Assembly (NCBI GenBank): GCA_016720655.1
Contig: JADKKE010000010.1
Location: 1 to 64,000, forward strand
Source of the DNA: Bacteroidota bacterium
GTDB lineage: Bacteria > Bacteroidota > Bacteroidia > AKYH767-A > 2013-40CM-41-45
Reading direction: 5' to 3'
DNA length: 64,000 nucleotides
Part shown: piece after piece, positions 45,728 through 52,421 of the stretch
Numbering within the stretch: position 1 is the first letter of the stretch
Layout: each line of letters opens with the position of its first letter
The notes under the pieces: model-generated
What the model was told of the DNA's origin: nothing
The model's input: the letters and a program-made list of their open reading frames with translations, nothing else
Databases searched by the model: none
Translations under genes and position numbers: made by a program

Positions 45728-45743
45728 TATTGATACAGAAGAA

Positions 45744-47606
45744 TCAATCTTCTTTTTTCTCATCGGTAGCTTTAACAGCATCACCATCTACTTTTTTCTT
45801 TTCAGCAGCTTCCATCTCTGTTTTCAGGTTGCTGAGAGCAGTAAGATCACCAAGAGTAGTTTTCTCAACACTTTCTTTCACCTTCTTCACAGCTTTCGCT
45901 CCTTCTTCACGTTCAACGCCTTTTTGGACGCTTTCAGCAACACGACTGGTTGCAGTTTTTTCTTCGTGAATACGGCTATGGGAAACAACAATTTTGCGTT
46001 GGTCTTTGCTGAATTCGATGACTTTGAAATCTGCTTTCTCTTCAGCTTTCAGAGTTTTTCCATCTTCTTTCACCATGTGTTTGTTCGGACAGAAAGCCTC
46101 AACACCGTATGACAAAGCAATTGTAGCTCCTTTTTCACCAATCTTGAGAACTGTTCCTTCGTGTACTGAATCCATTGTGAAAATGGTTTCGAATACATCC
46201 CAAGGATTTTCTTCAAGTTGTTTGTGACCAAGACTGAGACGACGGTTCTCCGGATCAACTTCCAGAACAACAACATTCATCTTATCACCCACTTTGCAGA
46301 ACTCTGAAGGATGTTTCACCTTCTTGCTCCAGCTAAGATCGGAGATGTGTACAAGTCCGTCGATACCTTCTTCCAACTCAACGAATACTCCGAAGTTCTG
46401 GAAGTTTTTAACGGTAGCAGTATGTTTGGAACCAACCGGATATTTAGTAGCAACAGTAACCCAAGGATCTGCTTTCAATTGTTTCAGACCAAGAGACATT
46501 TTGCGCTCTTCGCGATCAAGAGTAAGGATAACAGCTTCGATTTCATCGCCCACTTTAAGGAATTCATGCGGACTACGAAGATGCTGTGACCAAGACATTT
46601 CGGAAACGTGAACGAGACCTTCAACACCGGCTGCGATCTCAACGAAAGCACCGTAATCAGCGATGACAACAACTTTACCTTTTACCTTATCACCAACATT
46701 GAGATTTCCATCAAGTTGAGTCCAAGGGTGCGGAGTAAGCTGTTTCAATCCAAGAGCGATACGTTTTTTCTCATCATCGAAATCAAGAATAACAACATTG
46801 ATCTTCTGATCAAGTTTGAGAACTTCTTCAGGATGAGAGATACGTCCCCAGGAAATATCCGTGATGTGCAACAATCCGTCAACACCACCAAGATCCATGA
46901 ATACACCATACGAAGTGATGTTCTTCACAGTACCCTCGAGAACTTGTCCTTTCTCGAGTTTCTTCATGATCTCTGCTTTTTGAGCTTCGAGTTCTTCTTC
47001 GATCAGGACTTTATGGGAAACAACTACGTTTTTAAATTCATTGTTAATTTTCACAACTTTAAACTCCATCGTTTTACCAACGAATTGGTCGTAGTCGCGA
47101 ATTGGTTTCACGTCAATTTGTGAACCCGGCAAGAAAGCTTCGATACCAAATACATCGACAATCAATCCACCTTTTGTACGGCATTTTACATAGCCGGTAA
47201 TAATTTCGTCTCCTTCAAGAGCAGCATTCACACGATCCCAAGATTTAAGAGCGCAGGCTTTCTTGTGCGAAAGAATCAGCTGGCCGTTTTTGTCTTCCTG
47301 TGTTTCCACGTAGACTTCCACCCGGTCGCCGACTTTCAGGTCAGGCATGTGGCGGAATTCAGCCAGTGGTACCAAACCGTCGGATTTGTAGCCAATGTTA
47401 ATCAGCACATCCTTCGAAGTAATTGAAACAACCAGTCCGTCTACGATGTCGTGCTCAACCACTGAATTCAGGGTCTTGTCGTACATCTGTTCCATTTGTG
47501 TGCGCTCTTCAGCGGAATAGTCGGACCCGACTTTTCCTGTGGAATCCCAGTTAAAGACTTCTGGTTTGTACTCCGATGTTTGGTTAGTGATTTCTTCGGT
47601 AATCAT
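45744..47606 (-). CDS. rpsA: 30S ribosomal protein S1
   Basis: 620 residues with six S1/OB RNA-binding repeats at roughly 52-117, 130-198, 220-288, 305-375, 392-462 and 480-545 (e.g. GQVLEGTVKNITSYGVFMDL, GLLHITDISWGRISHPEEVL, GLVHVSEMSWSQHLRSPHEF). The sixth is the most divergent. A charged tail rich in Glu and Lys follows. S1 recruits and unfolds mRNA on the small subunit. The gene lies downstream of ispH and cmk on the same strand, an order related to the cmk-rpsA pairing of many bacteria. It has its own -7 element upstream and a strong terminator. Confidence 0.97.
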   Translation of the reverse strand: MITEEITNQTSEYKPEVFNWDSTGKVGSDYSAEERTQMEQMYDKTLNSVVEHDIVDGLVVSITSKDVLINIGYKSDGLVPLAEFRHMPDLKVGDRVEVYVETQEDKNGQLILSHKKACALKSWDRVNAALEGDEIITGYVKCRTKGGLIVDVFGIEAFLPGSQIDVKPIRDYDQFVGKTMEFKVVKINNEFKNVVVSHKVLIEEELEAQKAEIMKKLEKGQVLEGTVKNITSYGVFMDLGGVDGLLHITDISWGRISHPEEVLKLDQKINVVILDFDDEKKRIALGLKQLTPHPWTQLDGNLNVGDKVKGKVVVIADYGAFVEIAAGVEGLVHVSEMSWSQHLRSPHEFLKVGDEIEAVILTLDREERKMSLGLKQLKADPWVTVATKYPVGSKHTATVKNFQNFGVFVELEEGIDGLVHISDLSWSKKVKHPSEFCKVGDKMNVVVLEVDPENRRLSLGHKQLEENPWDVFETIFTMDSVHEGTVLKIGEKGATIALSYGVEAFCPNKHMVKEDGKTLKAEEKADFKVIEFSKDQRKIVVSHSRIHEEKTATSRVAESVQKGVEREEGAKAVKKVKESVEKTTLGDLTALSNLKTEMEAAEKKKVDGDAVKATDEKKED

Positions 47607-47657
47607 TTAGTTTTTAGAATTATTATGAAAGTTTCGGTTTTTCGCTTAAAAGGGACG

Positions 47658-47665
47658 CAAATGTA
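47658..47665 (-). promoter_or_regulatory. -7 element of rpsA
   Basis: On the minus strand TACATTTG matches TAnnTTTG exactly and lies 51 bases before the rpsA ATG, leaving room for a short leader. Confidence 0.55.
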
Positions 47666-47865
47666 TCGAAATAAATCTTACGAAAAAAGGTCTGTGCCGC
47701 AGAATTTTTAACGTATTGTGGTCAAAATGAGGAAAAAAAGAAAAATTCGATCGACCTTCAGAATTTGACTTTTATCGATATCGTAAATATATGAATTTCA
47801 ATAATTTAAATCAAAATAAAATTTAACGAAAATGTATTAATTCAAGAATATTTCAGCAGAAAGGC

Positions 47866-48759
47866 TCAAACTTTAGCATTTTGAGATTCTGAAATGAAGG
47901 CGGACACCTTTTCCATCAGCCACATGGGCGTCGAAGTTGCTCCACAAATGCCAACAGATTCTGCATTTTCGAGCCATTCCGGATGGAGTTCTTCAGTATC
48001 GGAAATGAAATAACTTCTTGGATTCACTGAATGACAAACTTCAAAAAGTGCCTTGCCATTTGAGCTTTTTTTACCGCTGACAAAAATAATCACGTCGTGC
48101 AAAGCTGAAAATTTCTTCAACTGAGGTTCACGGTTACTGACTTGTCGACAAATAGTATCATTAGAGCTTAAAAACTCTTCCTGAATTTCCTTTTGCTGAG
48201 CCGCCTTCGAACGCTGTTCCAGCAATGACCGCATTTTCTCAAATCCAGTCGAACTCTTTGTTGTCTGTGAGAAAAAATAAACCGGACGGGAATAATCAAC
48301 CTTATCCAGATCCTCTTCGTTTTTAACAATTAATGCCGTTCCACCGGTTTGTCCGACCAAACCATTCACTTCTGCATGACCGATTTCGCCATATATCACA
48401 ATTTGTCCGCCTGTTTCAAGGACTTCGTCGAAACTTGTTCGAACACGGTGCTGGAGCTTTAACACAACAGGACAAGAAGCATCAATAAGTTCGATATTGT
48501 TTTTTAATGCTGTCTGATAGGTTTCAGGTGGTTCGCCATGAGCGCGAATCAGAACCTTGCAATCACGAAGCGTTTTGAGGCGTTCATGGTCAATAATCTC
48601 AAGTCCCTGAGATGTCAAGCGCTCAACCTCCTTATTGTTGTGAACAATATCTCCCAAACAGTACAATTTACCGGATTGAGCAAGCTCCTCCTCTGCTTTT
48701 TGGATTGCATACACAACTCCAAAACAAAAACCGGAATGGGGGTCGATAACGACTTTCAT
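47866..48759 (-). CDS. ispH: 4-hydroxy-3-methylbut-2-enyl diphosphate reductase
   Basis: 297 residues. The three cluster cysteines are clear: SGFCFGV (Cys12), LIDASCPVVLKLQ and NDTICRQVSNREPQL. Other family blocks: VLIRAHGEPPETYQTAL with the active-site His, IVIYGEIGHAEVNGLVGQTG and VGICGATSTPMWLMEKV. It performs the last step of the MEP isoprenoid pathway, making IPP and DMAPP with a 4Fe-4S cluster. A perfect -7 element ends six bases before the ATG, so the mRNA may be nearly leaderless. It sits between cmk and rpsA. Confidence 0.96.
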   Translation of the reverse strand: MKVVIDPHSGFCFGVVYAIQKAEEELAQSGKLYCLGDIVHNNKEVERLTSQGLEIIDHERLKTLRDCKVLIRAHGEPPETYQTALKNNIELIDASCPVVLKLQHRVRTSFDEVLETGGQIVIYGEIGHAEVNGLVGQTGGTALIVKNEEDLDKVDYSRPVYFFSQTTKSSTGFEKMRSLLEQRSKAAQQKEIQEEFLSSNDTICRQVSNREPQLKKFSALHDVIIFVSGKKSSNGKALFEVCHSVNPRSYFISDTEELHPEWLENAESVGICGATSTPMWLMEKVSAFISESQNAKV

Positions 48760-48764
48760 TGGTG

Positions 48765-48772
48765 CAAAGATA
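48765..48772 (-). promoter_or_regulatory. -7 element of ispH, implying a leaderless mRNA
   Basis: On the minus strand TATCTTTG is a perfect TAnnTTTG, followed by only CACCA before the ATG at 48759. Transcription would start at or next to the start codon. Confidence 0.55.
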
Positions 48773-48778
48773 CTAAAT

Positions 48779-48852
48779 TAGTGCTTAGTGGTTAGTTGTT
48801 AGTTGTTAGTAGTTGTTACGTGCTTAATGCTTGGTGCTTAGCTTCAACTCCA
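48779..48852 (+). repeat. heptad array, GTTAGTT and GTGCTTA types
   Basis: GTTAGTT units (reverse complement of the CTAACAA family), flanked by GTGCTTA/ATGCTTG units (reverse complement of the CACCAAG family at 51 kb). Upstream of ispH. Confidence 0.75.
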
Positions 48853-49000
48853 AAGGTTAGTAAGTGCTCATCGTAAAATGTTTAAATTGGAAATTCAGTC
48901 TAAGGAAAAAAATTGAACATTTCTGCTTGCAGCATTTTCTCTTTTCAATTGTATGAAAAGAAAAATAGGAATTTGTTAAATTTTGAATCTGAATGCTGGT

Positions 49001-49729
49001 CTATACCGGGATTGGTACATTTAACTCTTTAATCAGATTGAGAGCAAATTGAAATTGCTCCTGCTCCGTAAGATTTGAATTGTCGAGGATAATCGCATCC
49101 TCTGCCTGACGAAGCGGGCTTTCTGAACGGTGTGTATCTGTATAATCGCGGTCCTGGATATTCTTCATCACTTCATCCAAGGTAACCATGAATCCTTTTG
49201 AATTCAATTCGTCAAATCTTCGTTTTGCACGGATTTCCTTTTTTGCTGTCATGAAAATTTTCAGCTCTGCTTTCGGAAAAACTTCTGTTCCGATATCCCG
49301 TCCGTCCATCACAATCCCTTTGTGACTTCCATAGCCCTTTTGCAATTCCACCATCCTGTGTCTGATTTCATGAATTGCACTTACCGGACTTACCCAATCC
49401 GAAACTTTCAGATCACGAATTCTTTTTTCCACATTTAGTCCGTTCAGGAAAACTTCCGACAAACCAGAGTCCGGATTCACATGAAAACTAATCTGAATAT
49501 TGTCCATCAGCCCTTCCATTTGCTTTTGAGTCATCTCCTCTAATTGAGACAATGAAATATCATGTTGCTGGATAAAAAGTGTAACAGCGCGGTACATCGC
49601 TCCTGAATCTATGTAGCTGTAAGCTAGTTTTTTGGCTAATGCTTTTGCCAAGGTACTCTTCCCACAGGATGAATAGCCGTCGATTGCAATGATAATTTTC
49701 TGGCTTTTCACAGACGGTTTTTCTTGCAT
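49001..49729 (-). CDS. cmk: cytidylate kinase
   Basis: About 242 residues from the ATG at 49729 (MQEKPSVKSQKIIIAIDGYS); an ATG 39 bases upstream is possible. P-loop IDGYSSCGKSTLAKALAKKL; the CMP-binding region SYIDSGAMYRAVTLF; GIVMDGRDIGTEVFPKAELK; the lid AKKEIRAKRRFDELNSKGF; and QDRDYTDTHRSESPLRQAED. It phosphorylates CMP and dCMP for nucleotide recycling. In Bacteroidota cmk is commonly close to porQ, as here (porQ at 51074-52114). Confidence 0.95.
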   Translation of the reverse strand: MQEKPSVKSQKIIIAIDGYSSCGKSTLAKALAKKLAYSYIDSGAMYRAVTLFIQQHDISLSQLEEMTQKQMEGLMDNIQISFHVNPDSGLSEVFLNGLNVEKRIRDLKVSDWVSPVSAIHEIRHRMVELQKGYGSHKGIVMDGRDIGTEVFPKAELKIFMTAKKEIRAKRRFDELNSKGFMVTLDEVMKNIQDRDYTDTHRSESPLRQAEDAIILDNSNLTEQEQFQFALNLIKELNVPIPV

Positions 49730-49801
49730 AACAAAGGATCCTGTAGGCGGGATATTGAAGGGGCTCATGGTGGGAAGACAAAGAAACGAAGAAATTGGAC
49801 A

Positions 49802-49890
49802 AGGGGCAAGGGAAGGGAGTTATGAGTGATGAGTTATGTGAGTTATGAGTTATGAATTAAGAGTTATGAATTAAGAATTATGAATTTGTC
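49802..49890 (+). repeat. heptad array, GAGTTAT/GAATTAA type
   Basis: Units GAGTTAT, GAGTGAT, GAATTAA, GAATTAT with a 7-bp step and one 9-bp slip. It is upstream of cmk. With the next array it fills the 359-bp gap between cmk and the rightward gene at 50089. Confidence 0.8.
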
Positions 49891-49909
49891 TTGGCTTGGG
49901 AATGGGGAT

Positions 49910-50042
49910 CGGGCCTTCGTACCCAGTCCCTCGTCTCCCGTCCCTTTTCGTTTGCGTCCCGTTTATGTCCCTTGTCCCCCGTCCCTTTTTCATTACCCAT
50001 CCCGTTTATGTCCCTCGTCCCCCGTCCCTCGCCCCCTTTTTC
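49910..50042 (+). repeat. heptad array, CGTCCCT/TTTATGT type
   Basis: A pyrimidine-rich 7-bp array (CCTCGTC, CCCGTCC, CTTTTCG, TCCCGTT, TATGTCC and variants), about nineteen units with a higher-order repeat in which the CCCGTTTATGTCCCT block recurs. No other copy of this family in the window. Confidence 0.8.
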
Positions 50043-50088
50043 AAAATGAAGCCACTAAATCCTATATTCGCCACCTATTCCTTTATAC

Positions 50089-50913
50089 ATGAAACCCGGA
50101 AAATTGGGCAGTGGCTTATTCATTGCCTTTTTACTTTTTCTTTCTTACTCCTCCTTTTCGCAGGATATTCTTGTGCGTACGAATAATGATTCGATTCGAG
50201 TGAAGATTGTGGAAATGACGGGCGAAAAAATTCGCTTTCGCTATCCGGGAATGAAAACCGGTCCGGTGATGGAGATTCCAAAAAATCAGATCAAATCTAT
50301 TGTCTATGAAAATGGCTCCACTTTAACAATCATTTACAATCCCTATGAAGTATCCAGGGACCTTTCCGTTCCTGATAAAAAACAAGCAATAAAAGGTGAC
50401 ATCGTAGCTCCATTCATGAATCATATCACGATTGGTTATGAGCGAAGATTAAAAATGGGAATGAACCTTGAAATTAAAGGAGGTATTATCGGTTTTCGAT
50501 TTAATGAAAGTTTGAAATATTCAGAAGGTTTCCTCGTCAAAGCCGGACTGAAATTCGTAAAATGTACCGATGCAATTTACAAAGGCCTTAAATACAAAGA
50601 TCCCTTGAAAGGCAGTTATTTCAGACCCGAGCTAATCTTTAGTTCCTTTAAAACGATTGAAAAAAACAGCACCATAAATTATGCGCATTACACGGTAAAC
50701 ATTGCTTTTGGAAGACAAACCGTCATCAAAAGAAGATTTCTTTTTGATTGGTACGGGAGTATCGGCACAGGATTTAAAACAACCACATACAATTTGAAAT
50801 CAGATTACGATAGTAAAGAAGTTGATTTCAATTATGCATACTCTCATCTCTTCTTTGGGAAAAAACTTCCGCTGGTGTTGAGTGGGGGGATTTCGGTAGG
50901 AATGGTTTTTTAA
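50089..50913 (+). CDS. hypothetical secreted protein with a predicted outer-membrane barrel
   Basis: 274 residues with signal peptide (GLFIAFLLFLSYSSFSQ). The first third is a small beta domain (DILVRTNNDSIRVKIVEMTG, EKIRFRYPGMKTGPVMEIPK). The rest is a set of amphipathic strands ending GISVGMVF with a C-terminal Phe, as in small outer-membrane barrels. The opening segment, which reads as a rule for turning a parameter into stored strands, is common in Bacteroidota proteins of unknown role. The gene stands alone on the plus strand between heptad arrays on both sides. I cannot assign a function. Confidence 0.7.
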   Translation: MKPGKLGSGLFIAFLLFLSYSSFSQDILVRTNNDSIRVKIVEMTGEKIRFRYPGMKTGPVMEIPKNQIKSIVYENGSTLTIIYNPYEVSRDLSVPDKKQAIKGDIVAPFMNHITIGYERRLKMGMNLEIKGGIIGFRFNESLKYSEGFLVKAGLKFVKCTDAIYKGLKYKDPLKGSYFRPELIFSSFKTIEKNSTINYAHYTVNIAFGRQTVIKRRFLFDWYGSIGTGFKTTTYNLKSDYDSKEVDFNYAYSHLFFGKKLPLVLSGGISVGMVF

Positions 50914-51002
50914 GGGGGTTCAAGGTTCAACGTTGTTCAGAGTTCAAGGTTCAATTTGTTCAGGGTTCAGGGTTCCGGGTTTCGTGTTCTGGAGGTAGAC
51001 AG
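50914..51002 (+). repeat. heptad array, composite type with conserved end (copy 5)
   Basis: GGTTCAA/GTTCAGA units, then GGGTTCA and GGTTCCG, closing with TTTCGTGTTCTGG and AGGTAGACAG, then GCTTTG as after copies 2 and 4. Confidence 0.8.
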
Positions 51003-51017
51003 TGCATCGCTTTGTTC

Positions 51018-51072
51018 CAAGCACCAAACACCAACCACCAAGCACCAACCACCAAGCACCAAGCACCAACAC
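51018..51072 (+). repeat. heptad array, CACCAAG/CACCAAC type
   Basis: About eight units alternating CACCAAG, CACCAAC and CACCAAA with a strict 7-bp step, running up to the porQ stop codon. Confidence 0.85.
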
Positions 51073-51073
51073 C

Positions 51074-52114
51074 CTACTTCTTCTTCCCAAACTCAGCAAT
51101 ATTCGTGCTGATGGAAAAATGATTGGCTGCGCCGGCGAGGTGGTAATTGCCGCGGCCATAGCTCAAAATAAATTTACTGATTTTGATGCCGAAGCCAAAA
51201 GAAAATCCTACAGTGCCCGGTCGGGATTCAATAGTGAGCTCCCGGCGCCTTTGAAAATTGTAGGCAGCCCGCAGATGAAAATTTTTCGAAAGCAAAATTT
51301 CTGTACCAAGAATAAAATGCCTGGATAATTTATTGAAGAAGCCAATAGTTTTAACCTGCGCCTCACCGGTCAATGGATCCACATCACCTAAATCATAAGG
51401 ATCCGAATAAGACATGTCGAACTTTTCGAGATGTCGATATGTTAAATTGAAGCGAAGTGGTGTGTGTGCAAGTCGTTTTGAAACTGCGATCAATCCTTCC
51501 ACAGGCAGAGGTTCATTATTCTTCTTTACATAATTTTTAAGTTGAGTTCCGATGTTTCTTGCTTCAGCAGTTATTGTCCATTGATTCAGCGAATCATAAT
51601 ACGTTGCGGAAATATCTGCCGCTATTCCAAATGCATTGTAGATGTAATAATCACTGTAAATACCTTTGATGGCCGCACCTAAAGAAATGCGTTCATTGTA
51701 TTGGTAACCAAATCCTATGTTCAAAGCATAATCCGCGGCTTTAAAACTACCCTGGATGTCTCCATTTACATCTGTCTCCTTAAAATCACCATAATTTGCA
51801 TAATGCATACTGGCAATAAACGTTCCTAACTTTTCAAATGTTTTTGCATAAGAAGCATCACCGAATTTTACTCCGTCCACATAGGTTACACCGCTGAGTG
51901 CAATCGACTTATTCATTCCCGGATTCAAAAGAGAAGGTGCTTGCAATGCACTATTAATATCATTGTCACGAACAGAAATAAAGGTTCCGCCAAGCGCAGC
52001 AATTCTGGCTGAAGCCGGAACATTTAGAAAGGAATAAACGGAAGTACCTCCGATTTGTGAAAACGACGAGAGTGAAAGCAGCGTAAAAAGAATGCTGAAG
52101 TAGTGTTTCTTCAT
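51074..52114 (-). CDS. porQ: type IX secretion system protein PorQ
   Basis: 346 residues with signal peptide MKKHYFSILFTLLSLSSFSQ. The PorQ signature is present: GGTSVYSFLNVPASARIAAL, then NDINSALQAPSLLNPGMNKS and a PorV/FadL-like barrel (DYALNIGFGYQYNERISLGA, HFILGTEILLSKNFHLRAAY). PorQ is an outer-membrane T9SS component needed, with PorZ, for attaching cargo to the A-LPS anchor in Porphyromonas. This agrees with the two T9SS-sorted proteins in the window. It is close to cmk, its usual neighbour, though separated by an unrelated plus-strand gene and arrays. Confidence 0.9.
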   Translation of the reverse strand: MKKHYFSILFTLLSLSSFSQIGGTSVYSFLNVPASARIAALGGTFISVRDNDINSALQAPSLLNPGMNKSIALSGVTYVDGVKFGDASYAKTFEKLGTFIASMHYANYGDFKETDVNGDIQGSFKAADYALNIGFGYQYNERISLGAAIKGIYSDYYIYNAFGIAADISATYYDSLNQWTITAEARNIGTQLKNYVKKNNEPLPVEGLIAVSKRLAHTPLRFNLTYRHLEKFDMSYSDPYDLGDVDPLTGEAQVKTIGFFNKLSRHFILGTEILLSKNFHLRAAYNFQRRRELTIESRPGTVGFSFGFGIKISKFILSYGRGNYHLAGAANHFSISTNIAEFGKKK

Positions 52115-52386
52115 GGATATGCAAAGAAAATAAAAATTCGACGTTCCTGAACAACGAAATCTCTTTCGATTTATTGTTCTGCTTTAAAACTTTCATTCCA
52201 GAGAAATTGATTGGTTGCTCTACAATCATTACTAAGGATGGAATTCAAAATTAACACCTTACCACATTAAAGGGGAAAATGTGAAATCCAATGGAAATTA
52301 AATTTAGAATTAAATTTCGATGCTCAATGGAACATTGAATGAATAAATGAAAACAATTCATCTAAATCAGCGGTCATTCTTTTACT

Positions 52387-52394
52387 TACCTTTG
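52387..52394 (+). promoter_or_regulatory. -7 element of uvrA
   Basis: TACCTTTG, an exact TAnnTTTG, 27 bases before the uvrA ATG. It lies in the 307-bp divergent gap to porQ; I see no gene or clear operator in the rest of that gap. Confidence 0.5.
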
Positions 52395-52421
52395 CAAGTC
52401 CTCCAATTTTGACCAGATTCT

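Noticed and set aside
42950..51072. The heptad arrays as a CRISPR array
   Set aside because: No constant repeat of 23-47 bp alternating with unique spacers and no cas genes; the period is 7 bp throughout.
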